From: Lysobacteraceae bacterium 2PB
GTDB lineage: Bacteria; Pseudomonadota; Gammaproteobacteria; Xanthomonadales; Xanthomonadaceae
Assembly (NCBI GenBank): GCA_005502915.1
Contig: SCMT01000008.1
Span: 62,001-126,000, forward strand
DNA length: 64,000 nucleotides
Direction: 5' to 3'
Of this stretch, positions 24,152 to 32,713 are shown in pieces. The translations under genes were made by a program, and so were the position numbers. The notes under the pieces were generated by a model. That model ran no database searches and was not told where the DNA came from. It was given only the letters and a program-made list of their open reading frames with translations. Position 1 is the stretch's first letter. Every line of letters starts with the position of its first letter.

Positions 24152-26176
24152 ATGTCGAAACCGCACGCCCTGCGCCCCGCCGCCCTCGCCCTCTGCCTCG
24201 TTGCCGCCATCGCCGCACCGCACGCGGACGCCGCGAAGAAGCGCAAACCCGCCAAGCCCGCGCCGAAACCGGTCGCAGCGCTCAGCGCCTGCGTCGATCT
24301 CTACGGCGCCACGAACGCGGACTGGCTGAAGGCCAACCCGGTGCCGGCCAGCGGCAGCGCCAGCGCGCTGGGCGAGCTGGCCGCGCAGGCGCGCGACCAG
24401 CAGCGCGCGCTGCTGGAGGCCGCCGCGAAGTCGCCGCAGGGACAGGTGCAGAAGCTGCTCGGCGATTTCTGGGCGAGCGGCATGGACGAGGCGGCGGTGG
24501 AACGCGACGGCGCCGCGCCGATCGCACCGCTGCTCGCGCGCATCGATGCGATCAGGAAGCCGCAGGAGATCGCGCCGGCGATCGCCGCGCTGCACCAGGT
24601 CGGCATTCCCGTGGCCTTCAATTTCACCGCCGACATCGACCTGAAGAACCTCGATACCTACATGGGCTATTTCGCCCAGGGCGGCCTCGGTCTGCCGGAC
24701 GCGAGTTTCTACACGCGCAGCGATGCGGATGCGCGCAACCTGCTGGGCCGCTACAACGGCTACGTGCAGAAGATCATGGTGCTCACCGGCACCCCCGCAG
24801 CGAACGCCGCCGCCGACGCCGCGCTGGTGATCGATCTGGAAACCCGCATCGCCCGCGCCTCCAAGGCGCGCGCCGACCTGGTGCGCCTGCGCAGCAACTA
24901 CAACCCGGTGCCGACCAGGGATTTCGCGAAGAAGTATCGCAACCTGCAGCTCGCGGCCTTCCTCAAGGCGCAGGGCGTGACGCCCGAACAGGTGTCGATG
25001 GCCGATCCGGCGCTCTTCGCCCAGCTCGACAAGCTGACGACCAGCCTCAAGCCGGCGCAATGGAAGGCCTACCTGCGTTTCCAGGTCGGCAACGCGATGG
25101 CCCCCTACCTGAGCAAAAGCTGGCGCGACGCCGACCACGAATTCCGCGGCCGGCTGCTGCGCGGCGAGATGGATCCGGCGCCGCGCGCGCAGCTGGTGCT
25201 GGATGCGATCAATGCCTCGGCCGGCGGCATGATGGCGCACGCCTACACCGAGCGTTACCTGACGCAGGATGCCGCCGATCGCGCGGCGACGATCAGCCGC
25301 CACGTGCGCGAAGCGCTGGAAGCCTCGATCGCCTCGAACACCTGGATGGACGACGCGACGCGCGCGGAAGCCGTGGCCAAGCTGCAGAAGCTGAAGATCG
25401 AGATCGGCAAGCCGCGCTCGGACCTGGATTTCTCGATCCAGCCGATGGGTCGCGGCAGTTTCGGCAGCAACATCCTGATCGCGTCGACCTGGCACCATCG
25501 CGAGGAAATGAAACGCATCGGACGTCCGAACGCGGACCGCCGCTGGGACGTGCTGCCGCAGTATCCGGCGCTGAGCTACGACCTCGCGCACAACCGGCTC
25601 TTCATCACCGCCGCCGTGCTGCAGGCGCCGGTCCTGGACCTCAAGCAGCCACTGGCGGCGCAGTACGGCAGCCTCGGCGCGCTGGTCGGGCACGAGCTGT
25701 CGCGCGTCGCCGACGCCAAGGGACGCTACGTCGACGCCGGCGGCAACCTGCGCGACTGGTGGTCGCCGGCGACGGCCGCAGCCTGGCAAGGCCGCATCGC
25801 ACCGCTGCAGGGCGTGTACGCGCGCTTCACCTATCCGGGCAAGCCGGAGCTGAAGATCGACGGTGCGCGTACGCTCGGCGAGAACGCCGCCGACCTGGCC
25901 GGCCTCGAACTGGCATGGACCGCCTATGCGCGACAGGAGCCGCAGGCCGCCGACAGCGCGCAGCAGGCGTTCTTCCGCGGCTGGGCGCGCCTGTGGGCGC
26001 AGCAGCTGTCCGCCGACGCCACCGCGACCCACGCGCAGGCCTCGCCCTACGCCCCGGGCCAGTGGCGCGCGAACGCACCGGCGATGCAGTTGCCCGCCTT
26101 CGCCAAGGCCTTCAGCTGCAAGGCCGGCAATGCACTGTTCGTCGCCGACGGCGAACGGGTCTCGATCTGGCGCTAG
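24152..26176 (+). CDS. M13 (neprilysin) family protein with a degenerate zinc site
   Basis: 674 residues, normal for M13. An Ala-rich signal peptide (about 1-27) is followed by a Lys/Pro linker, then the M13 N-terminal domain (VDLYGATNADWLKANPVPAS; FNFTADIDLKNLDTYMGYFA) and the C-terminal peptidase domain. The zinc motif reads HELSR (His514, Glu515, Arg518) instead of HExxH, confirmed in the DNA as CAC GAG CTG TCG CGC. The third ligand Glu577 in GENAAD is kept, at the usual spacing of 63. The substrate-binding NAYY motif is replaced by LSYDLAHN. Probably periplasmic and without peptidase activity, perhaps a binding protein or regulator. The reading frame is intact. Confidence 0.9.
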   Translation: MSKPHALRPAALALCLVAAIAAPHADAAKKRKPAKPAPKPVAALSACVDLYGATNADWLKANPVPASGSASALGELAAQARDQQRALLEAAAKSPQGQVQKLLGDFWASGMDEAAVERDGAAPIAPLLARIDAIRKPQEIAPAIAALHQVGIPVAFNFTADIDLKNLDTYMGYFAQGGLGLPDASFYTRSDADARNLLGRYNGYVQKIMVLTGTPAANAAADAALVIDLETRIARASKARADLVRLRSNYNPVPTRDFAKKYRNLQLAAFLKAQGVTPEQVSMADPALFAQLDKLTTSLKPAQWKAYLRFQVGNAMAPYLSKSWRDADHEFRGRLLRGEMDPAPRAQLVLDAINASAGGMMAHAYTERYLTQDAADRAATISRHVREALEASIASNTWMDDATRAEAVAKLQKLKIEIGKPRSDLDFSIQPMGRGSFGSNILIASTWHHREEMKRIGRPNADRRWDVLPQYPALSYDLAHNRLFITAAVLQAPVLDLKQPLAAQYGSLGALVGHELSRVADAKGRYVDAGGNLRDWWSPATAAAWQGRIAPLQGVYARFTYPGKPELKIDGARTLGENAADLAGLELAWTAYARQEPQAADSAQQAFFRGWARLWAQQLSADATATHAQASPYAPGQWRANAPAMQLPAFAKAFSCKAGNALFVADGERVSIWR

Positions 26177-26186
26177 TCCGCACGCG

Positions 26187-26233
26187 GTAACGGGATCAGG
26201 CTCACTTCGTCGAAGTGAACCTGACCCCGTTAC
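26187..26233. terminator. Long inverted repeat between convergent genes
   Basis: A 47-bp imperfect palindrome (arms GTAACGGGATCAGGCTCACTT and AAGTGAACCTGACCCCGTTAC around CGTCG, two to three mismatches). It starts 11 bp after the M13 stop and ends 6 bp before the stop of the opposing gene. The sequence has the look of a dispersed bacterial repeat; as RNA it would form a stable hairpin on either strand. Confidence 0.75.
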
Positions 26234-26238
26234 TGCCG

Positions 26239-26739
26239 TTACTGCGGCGCCTTGCCTGCGTGCGCTTGTTGCGCACGCAAGGCCTGCATCGAATTCACCC
26301 TGAGCCAAGGCCACCAGTCGCGCCCGGTCATCGCATAACGGTCGGCGGCGCGTTCGAACGGGTTGCGCACGCTTACCCCGCCGAAGGCGAGATACAGCGG
26401 CAGGAAGAACGGGCCGAGGGCCATGTACTGGAAGACGTGGGCGCGCTCGTGGTCGCCGATGCGCGTCATCGGGTCTTCGCAGAGGCCGGCGCGCGCGGCA
26501 TAGGTGCGGCAGCGGCCGTCGAGATCGGCGTGGGTGTTGAGGATCACGTTGCCGAAGGTGATCGCGCCGCCAGGCCCCCAGGGCAGATGGTTGAACACCA
26601 GCGCGTACTGATCAGAATCGAAGCGCGGTTTCGCGCCGAAACACATCGCAACCAGGCCGCCGGCCAGGCCAACCACCGTGTTCGGCAGGGTCCACAGCAC
26701 GCCCAGCGTGCGCAGCGCGAGCAGGGCGACGCGGTTCAT
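26239..26739 (-). CDS. Uncharacterised membrane-associated protein with HExxH
   Basis: 166 residues. The N-terminal hydrophobic segment is LLALRTLGVLWTLPNTVVGL plus AGGLVAM. The motif HERAH (His97, Glu98, His101) is followed by VFQYMALGPFFLPLYLAFGG (hydrophobic), and an acidic residue in NPFERAAD (Glu129) 28 residues later could be a third zinc ligand. This is compatible with a small gluzincin-like metallopeptidase fold, but no named family is recognised, and the motif may be a structural zinc site. No activity should be assumed. Confidence 0.82.
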   Translation of the reverse strand: MNRVALLALRTLGVLWTLPNTVVGLAGGLVAMCFGAKPRFDSDQYALVFNHLPWGPGGAITFGNVILNTHADLDGRCRTYAARAGLCEDPMTRIGDHERAHVFQYMALGPFFLPLYLAFGGVSVRNPFERAADRYAMTGRDWWPWLRVNSMQALRAQQAHAGKAPQ

Positions 26740-26752
26740 TGTCCGTCCCGGG

Positions 26753-26950
26753 TCACGGCTCTTCCGGCATCAGCAGCCAGAGGATGAGGTAGACGAGAAT
26801 GCCGGGAAATGCCGCCGACAGTGCGGAACCCAGGACATAGACGACGCGCAGCAGGGTCGAATTCCAGCCGAAGCGGGCGGCGATGCCGCCGACCACGCCG
26901 ACGAGGACGCGGTCGTTGCGGCTGCGGGCGAGCGTGGGGGTTCCGGACAT
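26753..26950 (-). CDS. PspC-domain membrane protein
   Basis: 65 residues from ATG 26950. Single PspC domain: DRVLVGVVGGIAARFGWN, then a membrane segment from VVYVLGSALSAAFPGILVYL to ILWLLMPEEP. PspC proteins take part in envelope-stress sensing with PspA in enterobacteria; short stand-alone PspC proteins like this one are widespread and mostly unstudied. It lies 13 bp upstream of the HExxH protein gene on the same strand. Confidence 0.9.
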   Translation of the reverse strand: MSGTPTLARSRNDRVLVGVVGGIAARFGWNSTLLRVVYVLGSALSAAFPGILVYLILWLLMPEEP

Positions 26951-26997
26951 GCGCACCTCAAGTGTGATCGCGGGGGCGATGCCTGCATTCCAGTCGA

Positions 26998-27408
26998 TCA
27001 GCGCGCGGCCCGCAAGTCCCGCAGCTGCCGATGGAACCAGGTGGAGGCGGACTCCACCTGTTTGCCCGGGCAACGCACGTGGTACGCGCGGCCGCTGGTG
27101 CTGCTGCGGCTGGCGGCGCGTTCGATGAAGGACTCGGCACTGCCGTTCGGGTCGCGGCGGCGCAGGTAGTCGTATTTGCGACCGAGGTGCGTGCGCGCAC
27201 GCGCGCCGTCGTACCACTCGCCGTTGCGCTCGAACGCGCAGCCGGAGCGGCCGAGCGCGTCGATCAGGCCCCGGATCTCGCGCTGCGCCGTGGCGGCGTC
27301 GGCGGGCTTCGCGCCCGGCTTCGCACCAGGGGGCGCGACGGGCCCGGCGGCCTGCACCGACAGCGCGACGGTGCAGGCGAACAGGCCGGCCAGCAGGCGA
27401 CGCATCAT
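26998..27408 (-). CDS. Secreted DUF5329 family protein
   Basis: 136 residues from ATG 27408 (MMRR start). The signal peptide is MMRRLLAGLFACTVALSVQA, then an Ala/Pro/Lys linker. The DUF5329 core runs from QREIRGLIDALGRSGCAFER through NGEWYDGARARTHLGRKYDY to FIERAASRSSTSGRAYHVRC. The two cysteines (CAFER and HVRC) probably form a disulfide in the periplasm. Function unknown. It overlaps the phaC stop by 4 bp, so it is translated with the PHA genes. Confidence 0.83.
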   Translation of the reverse strand: MMRRLLAGLFACTVALSVQAAGPVAPPGAKPGAKPADAATAQREIRGLIDALGRSGCAFERNGEWYDGARARTHLGRKYDYLRRRDPNGSAESFIERAASRSSTSGRAYHVRCPGKQVESASTWFHRQLRDLRAAR

Positions 27409-28478
27409 GCCGAACGCTTCGTTAGCCAGTCGTGGATCGCCGCCGGCACTTCCTTCTGCGCGCGGCCGGAGACGTAGATGCCGATATGGCCGCCGCGGAA
27501 GGAAATCTCGGAATAGTCCTGGCTGCCGACCAGCCCCTTCATCGGTTTGGACGCCGACGGCGGGACCAGGTGGTCCTGTTCGGCGTAGATGTTCAGCACC
27601 GGCATGTCGACGAAGCCGAGATCCACTTCGCGCTCGCCGATGACGATGCCGCCGTTCACGAAACCGTTGCCCTGGTAGTACTGCTTGATGAACTGGCGGA
27701 AGGCTTCGCCGGCCTGGTCGGGCGAGTCGAAGATCCACTTCTCCATGCGCAGGAAATCCTCCATCGCCTTCCTGTCGTCGAGGATGTCGATCATGCCCAC
27801 GTACTTCTGCACGAACAGCCGGTACGGCTTGAGCGTGAGGTAGCACAGGTTCATCAGATCGGCCGGCACGTTGCCGAGGGTGTCGACGAACCGGTCGATG
27901 TCGAGGTCCTGGATCCAGTTCGACAGCATGTTGTCGTCGGTATGGAAATCCACCGGCGTGACCATGGTGATCAGGTTGCGGACCTTGTCCGGGTGCAGGG
28001 CGCTGTAGGTCAGCGAGAACGCGCCGCCCTGGCAGATGCCGAGCAGGTTGATGCGATCCTGGCCCGAGGCTTCGCGGAGGTGGTCCACCGCACCGTCGAT
28101 GAAGCGCTCGATGTAGTCCTCCAGGGTGAGGAAGCGATCGGAGCGGTCGGTGTAACCCCAGTCGATGAGGTACACGTCCTGGCCCAGGGCCAGCAGGTTC
28201 TTCACCAGCGAGCGGTCGTCCTGCAGGTCGACCATGTAGGGGCGGTTGACCAGGGCGTAGCAGATCAGCAGCGGGACTTTCGAAGTCGGCGTCTTTTCGC
28301 CCCGGAAGCGGTACAGCACGACCTTGCCGTCGCGCCAGACTTCTTCCTTGGCGGTGACGCCGTAATGCACCTCGTCCAGTTCGCGCAGCGTGGCAAGGCC
28401 CGCGCCGAGCTTCTGCTGCACGTTGGCCGCTTCCTCGGCCAGCTTGTCGGGGGTCACGTCGAATGGCGTGTTGTACAT
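27405..28478 (-). CDS. phaC: Class III polyhydroxyalkanoate synthase, PhaC subunit
   Basis: 357 residues, close to the 355 of Allochromatium PhaC and far shorter than class I enzymes. The lipase-like box GICQGG places the nucleophile at Cys149, the same number as in Allochromatium. The other triad members are Asp in EQDHLVPP and His in GGHIGIYVSG. With PhaE it polymerises (R)-3-hydroxyacyl-CoA into storage polyester. The start is 1 bp after the phaE stop. Confidence 0.96.
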   Translation of the reverse strand: MYNTPFDVTPDKLAEEAANVQQKLGAGLATLRELDEVHYGVTAKEEVWRDGKVVLYRFRGEKTPTSKVPLLICYALVNRPYMVDLQDDRSLVKNLLALGQDVYLIDWGYTDRSDRFLTLEDYIERFIDGAVDHLREASGQDRINLLGICQGGAFSLTYSALHPDKVRNLITMVTPVDFHTDDNMLSNWIQDLDIDRFVDTLGNVPADLMNLCYLTLKPYRLFVQKYVGMIDILDDRKAMEDFLRMEKWIFDSPDQAGEAFRQFIKQYYQGNGFVNGGIVIGEREVDLGFVDMPVLNIYAEQDHLVPPSASKPMKGLVGSQDYSEISFRGGHIGIYVSGRAQKEVPAAIHDWLTKRSA

Positions 28479-28479
28479 G

Positions 28480-29712
28480 TCAGCGTGCCCTCTTCGCGAT
28501 CTTGGCCGAGCTCTTCGCAGGTGCGATCGGCTTCAGCGGTTCCGGCAGCGGAATCGAGGCGATCGCCGGCTTCGGCGCGCGCTTGGCGGCGGCGCGGACC
28601 GGCTTCGCCTTGCCTGGTGCGGACTTCGTGGCCTTGGCTGCCGGCCTGGATGCTGACGGAGGGCTTGCCTTCGGTTTCACGGCCGGCTTTGCGGCTGCAT
28701 TGGCCTGCGCGGGCGGCGGCACCGCGACGGGCTTGTCGACGGCAGGCTTCTGCAGCGCGGGCTTAGAAGGTGCGTGCTTCGACTGTGCCTGCGGTGCAGC
28801 GGCACGCAGGCGGCGCACCTGGCGTTCGAGTTCGGCGATCCGGCGATGCGCGGCATCCACCTCGGTGCGGCCGGGCATGCCGAACAGATCGCAGAACAGT
28901 TCGACTTCGCGCTGGATGCCGGCGCGGACCTTCATCTGCGCGTTCACCAGTTCGCCGTAGAGGCGACGGAATTCATGCGACAGCGCGACCTCGGCGTAGG
29001 CCTCCTCGGCCGCATCGATCCAGAGGTCGAACAGTGCGCGCGCCGACTTCAGCTGGCGGCCGGGTTCGCTGCGCTCGGCGAGCTTGCGCTCGAAGCGCAC
29101 GAACGCATCCTGGCCGATGGCGAGCATGCGCTGGTTGTAGGCGTCGTTCTTTTCCTGCAGCTCGATCTGCGCGGCGGCCAGCGCCTGCAGGCGCTCCTGG
29201 TGTTCGCGGTTCATGCCGAAGGCCGGCATGCGCAGCAGGCCCAGGCCTTCCTGGCGCAGTCCGCCCATCAGCATGCCGCCGAGCATCGCGTTAAGGATCG
29301 GTGCGGCCTGCGCATGCCACTGGTCGAAGCCGGCCTGGCCACGACCGGCCATGCCCTCGAACAGCGCGGCGAAGGGGTTGCCGCCCTGCCCGCCCATGGC
29401 CTGCTTCCAGGCGCTGGCGATGTCGGCCGGCGAGGCGTCGCGGCCGGCGAACTGGCCGGCGACCTGCTGCATCATGCCCAGCCACTGCCGGGCCTGGGCG
29501 GAGAAGTGATCGACCATGTCGGCGGCGGCGTCGCGACGACCGACCCCGGCCATCCGGCTCCAGGTATCGAAGGCGGCCTGCCAGGGGTCCTGCGGCGCCT
29601 GCGGCTGGCCCGAGAAGGCGCGCATGGCTTCACCGAAGGCGTTCATCCATTGCCTGGCCATCGCATCCGCGTCGCCCGGCATCCCGAAACCCGCACCACC
29701 TGCAGTCCGCAT
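28480..29712 (-). CDS. phaE: Class III polyhydroxyalkanoate synthase, PhaE subunit
   Basis: 410 residues from ATG 29712 (MRTAGGAGFGMPGDADAMAR). The frame stays open upstream to 29940, but that part is the palindromic repeat at 29825-29996 and is not considered coding. The PhaE core is helical, with RLQALAAAQIELQEKNDAYN and LFDLWIDAAEEAYAEVALSH, and the conserved segment FRRLYGELVNAQMKVRAGIQ. After about residue 300 comes a Lys/Ala/Pro-rich tail (about 110 residues, histone H1-like, e.g. AAKATKSAPGKAKPVRAAAK), which is longer than in most PhaE proteins and could bind DNA or the granule. Confidence 0.94.
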   Translation of the reverse strand: MRTAGGAGFGMPGDADAMARQWMNAFGEAMRAFSGQPQAPQDPWQAAFDTWSRMAGVGRRDAAADMVDHFSAQARQWLGMMQQVAGQFAGRDASPADIASAWKQAMGGQGGNPFAALFEGMAGRGQAGFDQWHAQAAPILNAMLGGMLMGGLRQEGLGLLRMPAFGMNREHQERLQALAAAQIELQEKNDAYNQRMLAIGQDAFVRFERKLAERSEPGRQLKSARALFDLWIDAAEEAYAEVALSHEFRRLYGELVNAQMKVRAGIQREVELFCDLFGMPGRTEVDAAHRRIAELERQVRRLRAAAPQAQSKHAPSKPALQKPAVDKPVAVPPPAQANAAAKPAVKPKASPPSASRPAAKATKSAPGKAKPVRAAAKRAPKPAIASIPLPEPLKPIAPAKSSAKIAKRAR

Positions 29713-29824
29713 CGCATCGCTCCAGATCAGGAGCGGACATGATAGCAACGGCGGATGACGGTCTTCGTCGCCGGCCGATTGCATGCAACCTGCGGAGGCA
29801 AAGCCAGCCAGGCATACGCAACGA

Positions 29825-29996
29825 AACCCATCCCCACCCCAGCCCGTCCGGCCCTCGCGCCTTGCACTCGGGCGCTCATCGGCGCGCGAGGCAATGCCTC
29901 GCAGGCGCGCCGCTTCGCCCCCTTGAAGGGGAGGGAGCAAAGCGCCGTGCTTTCAAGCCCTCCCCTTCAAGGGGAGGGTTGGGTGGGGATGGGTTT
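29825..29996. repeat. 172-bp palindromic repeat element (copy A), with the rest of a 301-bp gene-free gap
   Basis: Outer inverted arms AACCCATCCCCACCC (29825 on) and GGGTGGGGATGGGTTT (to 29996). An internal hairpin, CCCTCCCC-TTCAA-GGGGAGGG, is at 29958-29978. The part 29828-29938 is about 80% identical to copy B inside tsaB (55494-55607). Read on the minus strand in the phaE-distal frame it has no stop codon over 34 codons, the same frame that is translated in tsaB. It lies between phaE (start 29712) and pssA (stop 30014). Nothing else was seen in the gap. Confidence 0.85.
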
Positions 29997-30013
29997 GACT
30001 GAGTCTTGCCCCC

Positions 30014-30631
30014 TCACCACTTCGGGATGCGCAGGGTCTTGCTGATCATCAGCGAGCCGGACAGGGCGTACATCAGCACCATCGGATGCAGGACCCAGGG
30101 GCCGAGCCGATGGGCACCGAACCAGAAGTTGCCGCCGATACGGCCCGCATCCGCCGCGATGACCAGCACCACCACGAGCGCCAGGCTGGTGGGGATCGGC
30201 GTGCCCTCGAAGTGCTTGACCTTGTCGCCGTCGCCGGACAGCTGCTCGGCGGTGACGTTGAAGCGCGCCAGGCGGCTGACGCCGCAGCAGACGAAGTAGC
30301 CCAGCACCAGCCAGTCCCAGCCGCCCTGCAGGCCGGCGGCGAAGCCCAGCGCGGCCGGGGCCACGCCGAAGGAGATCACGTCGGCCAGCGAATCGAGTTC
30401 CCGGCCCAGCGTCGACGAGGACTGCCGCCAGCGCGCCACGCGCCCGTCCAGCGCATCGAACACGAAGGCCAGCGGCACCAGCGCGCAGCCCAGCAGCAGC
30501 AGGCGGACATCCTGCGAGGTGGCGTAGAGCATGGCCAGGAACACCGCGCTGACGCCGCAGAAGGCGTTGGCCAGGGTCAGCCAGTCGGCCAGGTGGAAGT
30601 CGCGCAGCATGGAGAAGTGGCGTTGTGTCAT
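30014..30631 (-). CDS. pssA: CDP-alcohol phosphatidyltransferase, probable phosphatidylserine synthase
   Basis: 205 residues, multi-spanning. The CDP-alcohol transferase signature D-G-x2-A-R-x8-G-x3-D-x3-D is present within DALDGRVARW and STLGRELDSLAD. Residues such as FVCCGVSRLARFNVTA after it are typical of membrane-type (class II) PssA, which makes phosphatidylserine from CDP-diacylglycerol and serine in the inner membrane. Length is at the lower end for PssA. Confidence 0.88.
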   Translation of the reverse strand: MTQRHFSMLRDFHLADWLTLANAFCGVSAVFLAMLYATSQDVRLLLLGCALVPLAFVFDALDGRVARWRQSSSTLGRELDSLADVISFGVAPAALGFAAGLQGGWDWLVLGYFVCCGVSRLARFNVTAEQLSGDGDKVKHFEGTPIPTSLALVVVLVIAADAGRIGGNFWFGAHRLGPWVLHPMVLMYALSGSLMISKTLRIPKW

Positions 30632-30743
30632 CGGCGATCCTCGCCCGCGTCCCGGGCCCTCGTGCGCTGATCGTACTCGCGACGGTTGCGCGCCGTCTGC
30701 AGCAGGCCCGCGGTTCGTAGGGCCACGACCGAGGCAACGCAGC

Positions 30744-32591
30744 TCAGGGCAGCGCCAGATGCGCTTCCGTCAGCGGCTTGCCGGCGCGGGGCACGGTCTG
30801 GATCACCGCGTCGCCGGGTATCGGCGCGCCCTGCTCCAGCGCGGCCAGCGTGCGATCCAGCGCGCGGTAGACGTAGGGCAGCATCGGCAGGTAGCGCGCG
30901 CCGTAGTCGGGCAGGCCGAGGAAGGCGTCGAAGTGCTGGGCGTGGCGCACCTGCCAGAAGCGCACGTCGCGACCGGCGGCGCGGGCCTTCGCCACGTACG
31001 GCGCACTGCTGAAGGCCATCGGGATCAGGCCGTCGTCGGCGCCGTGGATCACGGTCACCGGCAGGCCCCTGCGCGGCAGGCCGGCGCGGGTCTCGGCGAT
31101 GCCGCGACGCACACGCCCGGCCTCGACCGACGCGCCGCCCCAGAGTCCGCGCAGGCACTGCAGGCGCGACAGCGAGGGGTCGACGCGGACGCTGTCGTCG
31201 ACGATGCCGACGCCCGCACCGGGTGGGATGCCGCTGGCGTCGCTCCACCAGGCCGCGCGCTCCTGGGCCGTGGCGGCGCGACGGCTGCCATCGGCGTTCT
31301 GCGCGGACCAGGCATGGCCGCAGGGGTGCTCGCCGATGCTGAAGCGGCCGTAGGCCGAGGCATAGGTCACCGCGACCGCACGCCAGAGATCGAAACCCAC
31401 GCTCAGGGCACCGGCGCGCAGCGCCTCTTCCGTCCAGCCGGAGGCGCGCATCCGCGCGAGCGCATCGCGGGCCTGCGCCTCGGTATCGTTGCCGTCGACC
31501 AGCCCGGCCTCGCGCAACGCACGGCAACGCTCGGTCCACTGCCCGCGCGCCTGCGCCTGCAGCGGGGGCTGCGGCAGATCCTCCATCGCCAGCAGCGCGC
31601 AGGGCATCAGCAACAGGGCTTCGGTCGTGTAGTCGTACAGCGCGCGGCTGTCGTGCCCGTCGACGAGCACGCTGGGTTCGCCCGCGACCACCGCGTCCAG
31701 CCAGTCGCCGTCCTGTTCGGCGGCGCGCAGCACCGCGCCACCGCCGTTGGAGATGCCGACCGCGATGACCCGCGTGTTCGCGAGGGTGAACGGCGCCTCG
31801 GCCGGGAAGGCCTCGTCGAGCGCGACCAGCGCGAACTCGGCGGCCTGGCGCACGTGGCGGCCCCAGTCGGCCTCGGGATTGTCCTGCGAGTGCGCGTGCT
31901 TGAACGCGACGCCGGTCGCGCCTTCGGGCACGTCCGGCGCGAAGGCCAGCGCATCGGTGCCGAGGGCCGCGACACTGCCGTCGGCCTGCACGCCGGTGCG
32001 CGCATCGAGATCGACGTAATCGCTGCCGGTGCCCTTGTCGGTGTAGGCCACGGCGCAGCCCTTCGGCAGGCCCCAGGCGCCGGCGACTGCGATCGCGCCG
32101 TACACGCCACGCGATCCCGACGAGGGCGCGACCAGCACGCAGCGGCGCGTGCGGTCGAAGGCGTCGGGCACCTGCACCAGCACGCGGTGCGGCTGGCGCG
32201 CGCCGGGCACGGTGGCCAGCGCGGAGAACTCGCGGCCCGGCACGGTCGCCACGCTGCCGTAGACCTCGCCATAGCCGCCGCCGGGGGCGAGATCGGCGAT
32301 CCCGCGCCAGTTGCTCCAGATCGCGCGCCGGCGCAGTTCGGCGGGCGTCGGCGCCGCGGCGTCAGCGAAGGCCGGCGGCGCGAATGCGCGCAGACCGGAG
32401 AGGCCGAGACCTGCGCTCAGCAGGTCGTCGCCATCGCGATGCGCGGTGGTGCGATGGGCGCGGAAGGCGGAGGCGTCGCGTTCGGTCATCGAGGACGTGG
32501 CTGGGCGGGGCGCGGAGGCGCAGGCGGCGAGACCCAGCGCAAGCGCGAGGACGACGACCGGACGGCATGCGGAGCGGGCGATGGGCATCAT
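30744..32591 (-). CDS. 3-hydroxybutyrate oligomer hydrolase lipoprotein
   Basis: 615 residues. The signal peptide ends in a lipobox LAAC (about Cys24). The family pattern is that of D-(-)-3-hydroxybutyrate oligomer hydrolases: the esterase motif VGISNGGGAVLRAA for the nucleophile Ser, CVLVAPSSGSRGVYGAIAVA, YTDKGTGSDYVDLDARTG, and a C-terminal HAQHFDAFLG that probably contributes the base. It cleaves short hydroxybutyrate oligomers released from PHB. Being near phaE-phaC it supports PHB turnover, although a lipoprotein would act outside the cytoplasm, on external polymer. Confidence 0.88.
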   Translation of the reverse strand: MMPIARSACRPVVVLALALGLAACASAPRPATSSMTERDASAFRAHRTTAHRDGDDLLSAGLGLSGLRAFAPPAFADAAAPTPAELRRRAIWSNWRGIADLAPGGGYGEVYGSVATVPGREFSALATVPGARQPHRVLVQVPDAFDRTRRCVLVAPSSGSRGVYGAIAVAGAWGLPKGCAVAYTDKGTGSDYVDLDARTGVQADGSVAALGTDALAFAPDVPEGATGVAFKHAHSQDNPEADWGRHVRQAAEFALVALDEAFPAEAPFTLANTRVIAVGISNGGGAVLRAAEQDGDWLDAVVAGEPSVLVDGHDSRALYDYTTEALLLMPCALLAMEDLPQPPLQAQARGQWTERCRALREAGLVDGNDTEAQARDALARMRASGWTEEALRAGALSVGFDLWRAVAVTYASAYGRFSIGEHPCGHAWSAQNADGSRRAATAQERAAWWSDASGIPPGAGVGIVDDSVRVDPSLSRLQCLRGLWGGASVEAGRVRRGIAETRAGLPRRGLPVTVIHGADDGLIPMAFSSAPYVAKARAAGRDVRFWQVRHAQHFDAFLGLPDYGARYLPMLPYVYRALDRTLAALEQGAPIPGDAVIQTVPRAGKPLTEAHLALP

Positions 32592-32713
32592 GACCGGCCA
32601 CCGTACCAGCGCCGCACGAGCGCGACATCGTACTTTGGTACCAGGCTGCGGCCATCATCGCCTGCCCCGGCCCTGCTAGGCTTGCCGGCACCCTGCCCGC
32701 TTCCGCATTGCCG

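Noticed and set aside
28480-29940. A longer phaE starting upstream of 29712
   Set aside because: The extra 75 codons come from the palindromic repeat copy A and have no PhaE similarity; ATG 29712 gives the normal N-terminus.
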